64,000 nucleotides of DNA. Origin: an uncultured Ruminococcus sp. (lineage in GTDB: Bacteria > Bacillota > Clostridia > Oscillospirales > Ruminococcaceae). Under the pieces are notes generated by a model. The model ran no database searches and was not told the DNA's origin. It worked only from the letters and a program-made list of their open reading frames with translations. The position numbers and the translations under genes are program-made. The stretch spans positions 1 through 64,000 of the forward strand of contig CAMKMD010000017.1 of the NCBI GenBank assembly GCA_946413815.1. The letters are read 5' to 3'. Each line of letters begins with the position of its first letter. The stretch's first letter is position 1. Positions 36,301-44,553 of this stretch are shown here, one piece after another.

Positions 36301-39300
36301 GTAGGTATAGACAAGGACGGAAAAGAGTATACCTGCGATATGACACAGTACGGTCAGAAGGCTCATACCTATTCTGATGAACAGGGTGAATACGTATGGA
36401 GCATTCCATACGGCGACTGGAAGATAGTCTGCACAGCTGACGGATATGAGCCCACAGAATCACGCTGGTTCACCATTCCTCTTGACACCAATGTATACAG
36501 CTTTGACCTTTCAAAGCCGCATCAGGAAGAGCCGCCCATGATCGTTACATCTCCTCCGGCTACGGAAAAGCCTGTCGTAACTACTACAGAGGCTGCTCCT
36601 TCCACAGCTGCTCCCACTACAACAGCTAACAATACATCCACAACAGCAGTGCCGACTACTACAAAGAAGCCTGTTACCACAACAGTACCCACCACGACAA
36701 AGAACATCGTGACCACTACTGTTCCCGTAACTACTTCAGCATCGGCCGACGGCGGCTTCTCTGAGAAGGAGATCATGGCGTCACCTGTAAAGCCTGTTGC
36801 GGAGTTCTCAAAACTTGTGCTCACACCTGATCAGGCGGGCGAGACCGTCAAAATAAATCTTTTCCTTGACGGTGCAGACAAGGAATACAGCAATCTGGCG
36901 CTGCATATCAGAATGGACGACAGACTTCAGCCTGTTGTGGACAAGAACAGCGGAAAGCTTTCCATTTCAAAGGGCTCTGCTCTTGAAGACTGCCCTGCAC
37001 TTTCAAGCGGCACATACGCAAAGCCTGACAAGGGCTGGAATGAGTACTATCTCATGTGCGTGGATATGAAGAACAACGGCCTTAACGGCACTATCGCAAC
37101 TATCACGGTTACCATACCGGAGAACGCAAAGCCGGGAGATGTTTATCCTCTCGATATCCTTTACCGTCCGGGAGATGCGTTCACCAGCATCGTAAGTGAC
37201 GAGGAGAGAGCAAAGCTGATGCAGGCTTTCTTCTTCACCAAGGGTATCTATAACGAAGAATACAACTATAATTTCATGGCACCGCAGGATGATATTGCAA
37301 GGGTTGGCAAGCTTGCTGAGATACCGTATTTCTGCGATGGATATATAGCTATCGAAGATATACGCGGTGAGACTACCACAGCGGCATCCACATCGGCAAC
37401 AAAGCCTGCTACAACTACTACTGCGGCAAAGACTACTGCTACAACGGCTAAACCCACCACTACAACAGCCAAGCTCACTACCACAACAGCTAAGCCTACC
37501 ACTACAACAGCCAAGCCTACTACCACAACGGCCAAGCCTACCACTACAACGGCCAAGCCCACTACTACAACGGCTAAGCCTACCACTACAACGGCAATAC
37601 CCACCACTATAACAGCAAAGCCCACTACCACAACGGAACTGCCTGCTACAACACTGACAGAGGAGCCGACAACAGCAGTCAGCACAACTGTCTCGGAGAC
37701 CGTTACAACTGTTGTCAGCACTGAGCCTCCTACAGAACCTCCTACAGAACCTCCTGCCGGTATCATTCCGGACGGCAAGTTCAGGGACGGCATCAATAAC
37801 TGGAGCTTCTCAAACAGCGGCAGCAATTTCAAGGAATTCAGCGGGAGTTACTTCCTCACTGATGAGGACAAAGAGAAGCTGCTGGACGGCCTGGCACCTC
37901 ACGAGAAGCGCTACCTTATAAAGGAGATGTACGATAAATGGGGCGGTTCATGCTACGGTATGTCAGCAGCCTCCATCATCTCCTGCTACGGCCTGCTCGA
38001 TCCCTCAGTATATCAGCCGGGCGCTGCAACTGTATACGATATCCAGCGTCCTCCGACGCGCGATGTGGTATCACTCATCAATTACTACTACCTGATCCAG
38101 TTCACGGATCCGATCATCGAGATCACAAACTACGCTCTGCGCCATCAGACTGAGGCAGAGAAGGCTGCACTCCTCCTTGACAAGGCAGAAAAGGGCGAGA
38201 CCACACTGATCGGTTTCTTCTACAAGTACCGCGGCATGGACGGCAAGCTCCACAACGGCGGTCATGCAATAGTCAGCTACGGCGTTGAGGATGTGAACTA
38301 TACCTATAACGGAAAGGTCTACAACAAGAGGATAAACACCTACGACTGCAACTGCATCAATTTCAATCCCAAGGCCTGTGTATATATCGATACTACAGAC
38401 TACTCCTGGGCAATACCGAGATATGACGGCTGTGAGTCGACTGCCGGCGCGCGCCTTGACTACTGCCCGACAGAGATGGAGTTTATCAACTACCACGGTA
38501 TTCTCGGCAGTGATGCTGCTCCGGAGAAGAAACACCGCATGGCTCATCTTTCGCTCAGATCGGCAGATCCTGAGCAGACAGTTCAGAAGATCAATCTCAA
38601 TGCAGACGGTACATACACCATCTGCCCTGAGGAGGAACAGACCGTAGTTTCCTACGGTGACAGAGAAGAGGGCGAAGAAGAGGGCGATCAGGATCTCAAC
38701 TTCATCCTTGACGATCCTGACAAGGCATACCTTATCAGGCTCGGCGATGCAAGCGCTGTAGATCTTTCAATGATAACAGGCAGCGAGCTTCTCGACATCA
38801 CCTTCGGCGGTGCACAGGAGATCATCGTTGATCCCTCCGGCATGGTAAGAGCAGTCGGCAGCAAGTCAGACTTCAATATCGCTATGGTATCGGATGACGA
38901 TGCAGCAGTTACAGACTGGAATACCATCGAGGTCACAGGCGATGCAGCACAGGTCGAGTTCAGAAAGACTGACAACGGCTATATCCTCTCCGGTGATGAC
39001 CTTACAGATGTGAAGGTCTCCGCAGAGGGCAAGACCTATGAGCCCGAGCGCAGCTTCTCCACCGAGAAGGAGACAGTACTTATCCACGAGATCACTGAGG
39101 ACAAGATCGGTATTTCCATCGACGAAGATGAGAACGGCAGCTATGAAACTGAGCTCGAAGAAGCTCCGGCAGCTGAGTTCATGCTTGGCGATACAAACGG
39201 CGACAGCATCGTTGATGCAAATGACGCTTCTGAGATACTCAGTCTCTATGCACAGATCTCAACAGGCGGAAACGTTTCTGACGAGACAAAGACTGTCGGT

Positions 39301-39426
39301 GATGTAAACAAGGACGGCCTCCTTGATTCAACCGATGCTTCACTCATCCTTGAGTACTATGCACTCGCTTCCACAAGTGAAGGCGTGAAGGCAGAGGATT
39401 TCTTCAAGGAAAGAGAGGCGGACTGA
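33346..39426 (+). CDS. Giant modular surface protein: LRR, cohesin-like, cysteine protease and dockerin
   Basis: The start at 33346 fits GGAGG at 9 nt; ATG 33340 is only 3 nt from it. The protein has 2026 residues. After a signal peptide (cleavage near ASAED), about 45-620 are BspA-type LRR_5 repeats. Beta-rich modules and a carboxypeptidase-regulatory-like domain follow (about 965-1050), then a Thr-rich linker (about 1070-1130). A cohesin-like module sits at about 1140-1339 (KLVLTPDQAGETVKINLFLDG, ATITVTIPENAKPGDVYPLDI, DGYIAIED). A Thr/Lys/Pro repeat linker of TTTAKP units follows (about 1345-1470). About 1475-1720 is a papain-like peptidase with Cys 1536 in WGGSCYGMSAASI and His 1640 in GGHAIVSYG. 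The end is a dockerin (GDTNGDSIVDANDASEIL, GDVNKDGLLDSTDASLIL). It could dock to a scaffold, recruit a partner and cleave protein. The cohesin call is by pattern only. Confidence 0.85.
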   Translation: MKKNISRFIAAFLAAAMSTGCVTAMPELSPGGGTQVLTASAEDLVEGDFAYAENSTGVTVTKYTGTAEKVTIPSTLGGLPVTAIGNNAFYSNGTIKSVKMPETITTIGQGAFKLCSNLSDIKLHEGITTIGSEAFNDVAVTEITIPSTLTSCDNQFYNCKALKKVTFADGITTIPEGCLKRAYGVETVVIPKTVTAIGDNAFDRCGNLKDFTFHEGITSIGYFAFNCAGLEEITLPSTLTYCNKAFDGNSLKKVTFAEGIEKIPNDTMYSANSLETVVIPDTVKVIGEGAFNNCKSLASIDLPEGITTLGNVAFAHTAIKEITIPSTVTDCRAFYECALKKVIFAEGMKTIPYHCMDTAYNLEEVVLPDSVKKIDSDAFTGCRSLKEINLPEGLETISQEAFYRCSSLRSITFPESLKTISGYAFREAGLTEVTIPVTLTSINKAFSSCSSLRKVVFADGTVTIPDGALSGAEGVTEVVLPDSVKTINSEAFYNTPMLKSITLPENLEVIGGRAFEKGGLRSLVVPDSVTEIKNFAFQSCTRLKAAVIGKGVTAIGQNAFNGDTSLEKIVLPDHALNLNTTFVGCSKLNEIIFPDEALAGSSLYNVCHDCYSLKDPRFTNLNYPGSSITAEKTSLTSGSRVKFTVSFDAVKGFADEGTNRIISVNTPYWLEVDKESVEILSGTPAGDPDFGGGWASYFEVPFSSDTGSISFYGTVTENSNFNVSADLKMTSKGNNSRKAPIGIAGFSVSAVEINVPGTSDSLSPVISGKGPKNAPVDIYMNGKLVASPVTDKITGQYSAEIDLPKDTKEGTEFTFYAQYDDVKTEEHTLIYSKSEPVIRNIKLCVSPAEGDVDVTSAFTGLDTPVVRTRRDKDMRFTLDITNSDKIGKVIMVGKYGGNTATIPAVYDEESGLWIAEGNYTSVVANELSDFNVLIVSKEDVENGVAVNYSNTYYSHPSGIIFSYGYNGIVYDKDTSNPITGAELTLVGIDKDGKEYTCDMTQYGQKAHTYSDEQGEYVWSIPYGDWKIVCTADGYEPTESRWFTIPLDTNVYSFDLSKPHQEEPPMIVTSPPATEKPVVTTTEAAPSTAAPTTTANNTSTTAVPTTTKKPVTTTVPTTTKNIVTTTVPVTTSASADGGFSEKEIMASPVKPVAEFSKLVLTPDQAGETVKINLFLDGADKEYSNLALHIRMDDRLQPVVDKNSGKLSISKGSALEDCPALSSGTYAKPDKGWNEYYLMCVDMKNNGLNGTIATITVTIPENAKPGDVYPLDILYRPGDAFTSIVSDEERAKLMQAFFFTKGIYNEEYNYNFMAPQDDIARVGKLAEIPYFCDGYIAIEDIRGETTTAASTSATKPATTTTAAKTTATTAKPTTTTAKLTTTTAKPTTTTAKPTTTTAKPTTTTAKPTTTTAKPTTTTAIPTTITAKPTTTTELPATTLTEEPTTAVSTTVSETVTTVVSTEPPTEPPTEPPAGIIPDGKFRDGINNWSFSNSGSNFKEFSGSYFLTDEDKEKLLDGLAPHEKRYLIKEMYDKWGGSCYGMSAASIISCYGLLDPSVYQPGAATVYDIQRPPTRDVVSLINYYYLIQFTDPIIEITNYALRHQTEAEKAALLLDKAEKGETTLIGFFYKYRGMDGKLHNGGHAIVSYGVEDVNYTYNGKVYNKRINTYDCNCINFNPKACVYIDTTDYSWAIPRYDGCESTAGARLDYCPTEMEFINYHGILGSDAAPEKKHRMAHLSLRSADPEQTVQKINLNADGTYTICPEEEQTVVSYGDREEGEEEGDQDLNFILDDPDKAYLIRLGDASAVDLSMITGSELLDITFGGAQEIIVDPSGMVRAVGSKSDFNIAMVSDDDAAVTDWNTIEVTGDAAQVEFRKTDNGYILSGDDLTDVKVSAEGKTYEPERSFSTEKETVLIHEITEDKIGISIDEDENGSYETELEEAPAAEFMLGDTNGDSIVDANDASEILSLYAQISTGGNVSDETKTVGDVNKDGLLDSTDASLILEYYALASTSEGVKAEDFFKEREAD

Positions 39427-39446
39427 CAAGTCGGCCGGATATAATA

Positions 39447-39482
39447 ACAGCCACAGAGTCTCAGGGCTCTGTGGCTGTTTTC
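39447..39482 (+). terminator. Intrinsic terminator
   Basis: ACAGCCACAGAG and CTCTGTGGCTGT form a 12-bp stem with an 8-nt loop and a T run, 20 bp after the giant gene. Confidence 0.85.
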
Positions 39483-39593
39483 AATTTCTGAAAGCTGACA
39501 GTCTGTATCGGTTTCAGAGATATGTTAAAGCTCCGGAAAACAGCAGATATCTCCATCATTCTTGAAGTAATCGACAATGAATTTTCTGCGGTA

Positions 39594-39622
39594 TTGAAAA
39601 CTGTATTTATGTATGTTATAAT
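39594..39622 (+). promoter_or_regulatory. Promoter of the oxidoreductase operon
   Basis: TTGAAA (39594-39599) and TATAAT (39617-39622) are 17 nt apart, 84 nt before the start codon. Confidence 0.75.
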
Positions 39623-39705
39623 ATATAGCAATGAATACAGGAACAGAATACGGTCATCCCGAAAGAAGAAGGAATCAATAATATATTATTATCAGGAGAT
39701 GCATT

Positions 39706-41538
39706 ATGAATGAAGCAAGTATAAAATGGGGAATAATGGGTACTGCCGGCATTGCGTCCTGGGGTACCATACCCGGAATGCTGAAGGCGAAGAACTGTGA
39801 ACTCTATGCCATCGCGGGCAGGAACCTTGAAAAAGCACTGGCTTTCAAGGAGCGTTTCGGATTCAAAAAGGCGTATCAGGGATACGATGCGCTGCTTGCC
39901 GACAGTGAGATAGAGGCGGTATATATCCCTCTGCCCAATGATATCCATTGTGAATGGGTAATAAAGGCTCTGAAGGCACACAAGCACGTTATCTGCGAAA
40001 AGCCCCTCGCCATGAACGAGGGCGAGCTGCGGCGTATGTTTGCGGCTGCAAGAGAGAACGGCGTTATACTCATGGAGGCGTTTGCTTACCTGCACAGCCC
40101 CTTCATCACAAGGCTCAAAGAGATAATCAGCTCCGGTGAGATAGGAAAGGTGGATTACATAGACACTGCCTTCCTGACTCAGGACTACACGGAGGATTTC
40201 AGACTGCACAAGGAACAGGGCGGCGGCGGTATCTATGACATCGGATGCTACTGCACCTCTATGATACTCTCCCTTACAGATTCGCCTGTGAAGTATATCA
40301 GGGCGGATGCAGAGCTTGACAGCAGCGGTGTTGACCATATGGCTTCGGTAATGATAGGCTTTGATGACGGTACAAGGGCTTCCTTCAATGCGGGAATGAT
40401 ACTTGGTCTGGATACCTGCGACAGGTATGACAGGCTCTTTATCCACGGTTCAAAGGGGTATATCCGTTCGGATGCGGAATACAACGGCGAGGGTCTGCTC
40501 TCTATCGATATCACAGTGAAGGATGAAAACGGTGAGAGGATAAAGAGGACTGAAACTTTATCTGTGGACTCAAATTACGCTCTGGAATTCGAGCAGATGG
40601 GGGAGTGCATAAGAGGCAGAGAGGAGCCTCATATCACAGAGGAGTTCTCCGTAAGGAATATGCGTCTCCTTGACAGCATACTTGATGCTGTGGGCTACAA
40701 TGATTCGAAGAAGGAGTTCATCCTGCCGAACGGTGTCGCTATACCGGCGGTTGGCTTCGGCTCATATCTTTCCACGGAAAAAGGCGGGGCTCAGACCATA
40801 GCTGATGTCCTTGATGCAGGCTACCGCTACATAGATACTGCGCAGTTCTACGGGAACGAGGAGGAGATAGGCAGTGCAATAGAGCGCTCAGGCATACCCC
40901 GTGAGGATATCTTCCTTTGCAGCAAGGTATGGCCTGATGATATGGGTAAGGAAAGGACTCTCAGGGCATTTGAGGATTCCTGCCGCAGACTGAAGACCGG
41001 TTATCTTGATATGTACCTGATACACTGGCCCAAGAGCGATGCAAATGACACAGACTGGCTTGAGAAGGTCAGAGGGTCGTGGGAGGCTATGGAGGAATTA
41101 TACGGGCAGGGAAGGATAAGAGCCATAGGTCTTTCCAACTTCCTGCCCCACCATATAAGACCGCTTCTGGAGACTGCCCGCATACGCCCCATGGTGGACC
41201 AGCTGGAGCTTCACGTAGGCTATATGCAGGAGTACGCCCTTTCCTATCTCAGGCAGGAGGGCATACTCCCGCAGGCATGGAGCCCTCTCGGCAGGGCCAG
41301 GCTGCTGAGCGATGCGGCAGTCACGGAAACAGCGGCAAAGTACGGCTGCACCAATGCAGCGCTGTTGCTGAGATACCTTAATCAGCGGGGGATACCAGTT
41401 ATCCCGAAATCCTCCTCAAAGGAGAGGATGAAGGAGAACCTTGATATCTTCGGGTTCACTATATCCTCTGATGATATGTCATACCTTTCCTGCCTATCCG
41501 GGAGAGGCTGGTCAGGGGAGCATCCTGATGAAGCGTGA
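39706..41538 (+). CDS. Fusion of Gfo/Idh/MocA oxidoreductase and aldo/keto reductase
   Basis: A 610-residue two-enzyme protein. Residues 1 to about 330 are Gfo/Idh/MocA: Rossmann start IKWGIMGTAGIAS, EKPLA (VICEKPLAMN, catalytic Lys) and GGGGIYDIGCY with the conserved Asp. Residues about 338-605 are an aldo/keto reductase: IPAVGFGSYLS, the catalytic Asp/Tyr in DTAQFYGNEEEIG, Lys in FLCSKVWPDD and His in MYLIHWPKS. VIPKSSSKERMKEN follows, the NADP-binding loop. Both parts look complete. They probably act on the same sugar or polyol by coupled oxidation and reduction, but the substrate is unknown. RBS AGGAG precedes ATG. The esterase-like gene follows 12 bp after the stop. Confidence 0.92.
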   Translation: MNEASIKWGIMGTAGIASWGTIPGMLKAKNCELYAIAGRNLEKALAFKERFGFKKAYQGYDALLADSEIEAVYIPLPNDIHCEWVIKALKAHKHVICEKPLAMNEGELRRMFAAARENGVILMEAFAYLHSPFITRLKEIISSGEIGKVDYIDTAFLTQDYTEDFRLHKEQGGGGIYDIGCYCTSMILSLTDSPVKYIRADAELDSSGVDHMASVMIGFDDGTRASFNAGMILGLDTCDRYDRLFIHGSKGYIRSDAEYNGEGLLSIDITVKDENGERIKRTETLSVDSNYALEFEQMGECIRGREEPHITEEFSVRNMRLLDSILDAVGYNDSKKEFILPNGVAIPAVGFGSYLSTEKGGAQTIADVLDAGYRYIDTAQFYGNEEEIGSAIERSGIPREDIFLCSKVWPDDMGKERTLRAFEDSCRRLKTGYLDMYLIHWPKSDANDTDWLEKVRGSWEAMEELYGQGRIRAIGLSNFLPHHIRPLLETARIRPMVDQLELHVGYMQEYALSYLRQEGILPQAWSPLGRARLLSDAAVTETAAKYGCTNAALLLRYLNQRGIPVIPKSSSKERMKENLDIFGFTISSDDMSYLSCLSGRGWSGEHPDEA

Positions 41539-41550
41539 GGGGAGGAGAAA

Positions 41551-42297
41551 ATGAAGGAGTTCTATATAGACTGCGACGGCATCAGGCTTCATGCGAAGCT
41601 TGACCGCCCCGATGACAGGAACAGAGGGCCGCTCTGCATACTCATACACGGTTTTACCGGACATATGGAGGAAGACCATATCATAGCCGCTCAGAAGGCT
41701 ATGAATGAGGCAGGAGTCTCTGTTCTGCGGGCTGAGATGTACGGCCACGGAAAAAGCGGAGGAGAATTCAGGGACCATACCCTCTGCAAGTGGGTGACGA
41801 ATGTGCTTGCAGTCACGGAATATGCGAGAAAGCTGGACTTTGTGACTGAGCTGTTCATCTGCGGACATTCACAGGGCGGACTGCTGACTATGCTTGCCGG
41901 AGGAATGTATCCGGATGTTTTCAAGGCTATCCTGCCTCTCTCTCCTGCCTGGATGATACCGGAAGATGCAAGAGAGGGCATACTGCTGGGAAAAGAGTTT
42001 GACCCTGAGCATATACCGGATACTATAATAATGAACGGAGACAGAGAGCTTTCCGGCGGTTACATCCGCACTGCTCAGACCATCCGTGTGGAGGATGCAA
42101 TTGCGCGGTATAAGGGCAGGGTACTTATCGTACACGGAGATACGGACTATGTGGTGCCTTATTCCTATGCGGAAAAGGCTGCGGAGCTTTACAGCGATGC
42201 CCTGCTTGTTCCTGTACATGGTGCGGACCACTGTTTTACCGGGCATATTGACGAGCTCGCGGAGGCGGTAAGGTCGTTTTTCACTGAGGGTAAATGA
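41551..42297 (+). CDS. Alpha/beta hydrolase, esterase-like
   Basis: A 248-residue cytoplasmic hydrolase. The nucleophile elbow is GHSQGG in LFICGHSQGGLL. The acid is probably Asp in VHGDTDYVVP and the base His in HGADHCFTGH. The oxyanion region is LIHGFTGHMEED. The pattern resembles cinnamoyl/feruloyl esterase and monoglyceride-lipase-like enzymes of gut bacteria. Being in an operon with the oxidoreductase fusion, it may release an acyl group from a plant-derived compound before redox conversion; that is inference. RBS GGGGAGG lies just before ATG. Confidence 0.88.
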   Translation: MKEFYIDCDGIRLHAKLDRPDDRNRGPLCILIHGFTGHMEEDHIIAAQKAMNEAGVSVLRAEMYGHGKSGGEFRDHTLCKWVTNVLAVTEYARKLDFVTELFICGHSQGGLLTMLAGGMYPDVFKAILPLSPAWMIPEDAREGILLGKEFDPEHIPDTIIMNGDRELSGGYIRTAQTIRVEDAIARYKGRVLIVHGDTDYVVPYSYAEKAAELYSDALLVPVHGADHCFTGHIDELAEAVRSFFTEGK

Positions 42298-42303
42298 TAA
42301 AAC

Positions 42304-42328
42304 AAGGCAGCCGTTAATGGCTGCCTTT
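42304..42328. terminator. Bidirectional terminator between convergent genes
   Basis: AAGGCAGCC and GGCTGCCTT pair around GTTAAT, with A and T runs outside. It ends both the esterase operon and the RNA ligase gene. Confidence 0.8.
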
Positions 42329-42345
42329 CATATTGCTTATGGTAT

Positions 42346-43392
42346 TTATTCGCCGTTTTTCAGGAGGTATTTATTGCTTACTACCTTCATGCTGAGCTCG
42401 GCGCCGATATTGCTGCTGAATACAGGCACAGTCGGGCGTATGACTATGCCCTCCTTCTTTCCGCCGTTAGGATAGCTGCCCTCCGCTCGTTCAAGCAGGG
42501 CATCTACGGTAGGATACTTTGCCGGAAGGTCTTTGCCGACTTCCTCTATGGGGACTGTGGTGAGTTCAAGCTCACGGCATACCTCCAGCATCCTGTCAAG
42601 TCCGGCACGGCGGCCGTTCTCTATGACTGTGAAGACATACCACTCGGGCGCTTTCAGCCTGAGACGGTTCTGCTGTATGCCCGGAGCGCAGAGCTCGCCC
42701 TGTATCGTAAGGATATCAAGTCCTTCCTTTTCCCTGAAGGCGGCAAGCTTCTCCCTGTAGCCGCGGGCGTTGACGAGGTTGTAGAAACCACTGACGCCGT
42801 CGTCCTTGTACTCGTAGTTGTGACCGCTGACATGGAAGCCTTCCTCGTCTATGCATATCGAATGGGAACTGCCGTCCATCTTGGTGCTGATGTAGTAGTC
42901 AAGGCCTGCGAACTCTTTTATAAGGTCGGGGGCGGCCTGTACTCTTGTTTCATCGGTATGGGGGATACTTCTCGGCAGGTCACCTATTACTGTGCCGCCG
43001 GTGGTCGCACGCTCCTCAGTAGCCCACTTGCGTACACCGAGAAGCTCTGTAACATCGGCAGCAAGCTCTGTACCTTCCGGTATCTCCGGGAACTGGTTTA
43101 TGGGGAGGAGCAGACCCTGAGACACCTGTCCGCGGAATTTCTGTGTTTTAAGGCGGAAACCTTCACCAAGGAGCTCCGACTCCTTATAGCTCGATGCTCT
43201 CAGAAATTCAAATTCGGGGCGCAGGGGGAGAAAGCTGTCTATCTCAAAATAAACGGCCAGGTCCATGGGCCTGAACTGCCCCTTGTTCACTACGCACTGC
43301 CAGCCGAGAACATAGGCCAGTTCTATCCTGTCAGCGCCCTCTATAGGCTCTGTCTTCCATATCCTTTGTATGCTTGCAAGTTTTCTGCTCAT
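42346..43392 (-). CDS. ATP-dependent RNA ligase, DRB0094 (Deinococcus Rnl5)-like
   Basis: The start at 43392 (MSRKLASIQRI) is chosen because AAAGGA lies 9 nt before it; ATG 43401 would have no spacing. It has 348 residues. The N-terminal domain (RKLASIQRIWKTEPIEGADRIELAYVLGW) is the OB-like module characteristic of DRB0094-type ligases. The nucleotidyltransferase part has motif I KMDGSS (catalytic Lys), motif III-like WYVFTVIENG, motif IV EGIVIRP and motif V MKVVSNKYLLK. Such enzymes seal nicks with a 3'-OH RNA end. No partner repair gene (RtcB, Pnkp, Hen1 or RNase toxin) lies next to it. It is transcribed on the minus strand after a small transcription unit. Confidence 0.9.
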   Translation of the reverse strand: MSRKLASIQRIWKTEPIEGADRIELAYVLGWQCVVNKGQFRPMDLAVYFEIDSFLPLRPEFEFLRASSYKESELLGEGFRLKTQKFRGQVSQGLLLPINQFPEIPEGTELAADVTELLGVRKWATEERATTGGTVIGDLPRSIPHTDETRVQAAPDLIKEFAGLDYYISTKMDGSSHSICIDEEGFHVSGHNYEYKDDGVSGFYNLVNARGYREKLAAFREKEGLDILTIQGELCAPGIQQNRLRLKAPEWYVFTVIENGRRAGLDRMLEVCRELELTTVPIEEVGKDLPAKYPTVDALLERAEGSYPNGGKKEGIVIRPTVPVFSSNIGAELSMKVVSNKYLLKNGE

Positions 43393-43547
43393 GATTATCA
43401 TTCCTTTCGTTTTTGTATCGCTGTTGTGCGGAGGCTTCAGTCTGTGACTGTTATCCGGTCTTTGGACACATCATGAAGATGCGCGGGTATCGTCATGCTG
43501 ATGGCCGTAGCTGCTGCCGGCATAATAAAAAACCACCTTTCTGGCAG

Positions 43548-43589
43548 AAAAAAACGCCTGTGTCAGTCATGGAACTGCACACAGACGTT
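43548..43589 (-). terminator. Terminator of a small minus-strand transcription unit
   Basis: On the minus strand AACGTCTGTGT pairs with ACACAGGCGTT (one G-T wobble) and runs into T7. Confidence 0.7.
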
Positions 43590-43631
43590 ATGTTCTTTCA
43601 GAAGATGGTTGTAATGTGACGCTATCTCTTC

Positions 43632-43760
43632 TCACCCTTTCAGGGCGGCTGAACAAACATCCGCGCACAGCAAAACTGAGCTTTCATTACTCTGCTGTGA
43701 GTTGAAGCCTGACTGCTGGTATTCACTTGTATACATGGCGATGTTCATGACAGCGTTCAT
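43632..43760 (-). CDS. Possible 42-residue peptide
   Basis: A minus-strand frame, MNAVMNIAMYTSEYQQSG to CADVCSAALKG, with two Cys near the C-terminus. GAAAGG lies 9 nt before ATG 43760; a further in-frame ATG at 43769 is too close to it. It lies between a consensus promoter (43844-43816) and a terminator (43589-43548), a complete short transcription unit of about 260 nt. The peptide resembles no family I know. The unit could equally be a small RNA whose ORF is accidental. Confidence 0.45.
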   Translation of the reverse strand: MNAVMNIAMYTSEYQQSGFNSQQSNESSVLLCADVCSAALKG

Positions 43761-43815
43761 TGATCTCATCCTTTCATAAGCAATAAATCAAGGGGGAGAC
43801 TCCCTTGGTGTCATT

Positions 43816-43844
43816 ATTATATCATGTGTTGACGGAAATGTCAA
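43816..43844 (-). promoter_or_regulatory. Consensus promoter of the small minus-strand unit
   Basis: On the minus strand TTGACA (43844-43839) and TATAAT (43821-43816) are perfect boxes 17 nt apart. Just downstream CAAGGG/CCCTTG can form a hairpin in the leader. Confidence 0.85.
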
Positions 43845-43950
43845 GTAGACCTGCGGTATATTTTTACGTGTCCACAGGCCAAGGTTGATTTATGGCAGCG
43901 GATGTGATACAATAATACATATCAATCAACTATGATAAGGAGTCTGCACA

Positions 43951-44478
43951 TTGAACGAATGGGTCATTCAGGGCATCGGCTTTGCTGCTGTAGCTTTATT
44001 CATATTCTCATATCAGATAAGATCGAACCGCTGGCTGTTTCTGTTACAGCTTCTGGGATCGGCACTGTTCTGCCTGCAGTTTTTCCTGCTGGATGCTATA
44101 AGCGGCTGTCTGAGTCTTGCTGTTAATATCCTCCGTAATGCTCTGATGATGAAGTACAACGACTGGGGATGGGTGCGCAGGAAATGGTGTCCGGCTGCTG
44201 TTGCGGCTTTGTTCACTATTGTTCTGTATATTACCTGGAACGGACCTGTAAGCCTGCTGGCCTTTACCGCCTCGGTCACAAGCACCTTTGCTTACTGGTC
44301 AGACAGCCCGCGCAGGATACGCATGGTAAATCTGGTCTGTGCTTCGCCGTGCTGGCTGGTGTATGACGTTATCGTACATTCCTTCGGAGGCATTGTCAGC
44401 GAGTCAATCACCATTCTCTCCATACTGGTCTCCTTTGTTCGCTTCGGATGGAAGGGTCTGGAGAGGAAGGAGAAGTGA
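43951..44478 (+). CDS. YgjV-family inner membrane protein
   Basis: A 175-residue protein starting at TTG 43951 with RBS AAGGAG. About five to six short helices are visible (IGFAAVALFIFSYQI, LLQLLGSALFCLQFFLL, VAALFTIVLYITW and others). The sequence QIRSNRWLFLLQLLGSALFCLQF and SISxxRNxLMMKYNDWGW-type loops match the YgjV group. The biochemical role is unknown. It is a single gene, divergent from the small minus-strand unit. Confidence 0.8.
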   Translation: MNEWVIQGIGFAAVALFIFSYQIRSNRWLFLLQLLGSALFCLQFFLLDAISGCLSLAVNILRNALMMKYNDWGWVRRKWCPAAVAALFTIVLYITWNGPVSLLAFTASVTSTFAYWSDSPRRIRMVNLVCASPCWLVYDVIVHSFGGIVSESITILSILVSFVRFGWKGLERKEK

Positions 44479-44528
44479 GACTGCGATGCAGATGCCAGAG
44501 GGCAGGGACGCCCGTCAGGAGATGTCCG

Positions 44529-44549
44529 CTGCCGCTTCGGCGGCAGTTT
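44529..44549. terminator. Hairpin between convergent genes
   Basis: CTGCCGC-TTCG-GCGGCAG followed by TTT lies between the stops of the YgjV gene and the minus-strand unknown gene. Confidence 0.7.
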
Positions 44550-44553
44550 GTAT

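Noticed and set aside
37266-37832. Val-rich minus-strand frame
   Set aside because: It is the antisense reading of the TTTAKP repeat linker.
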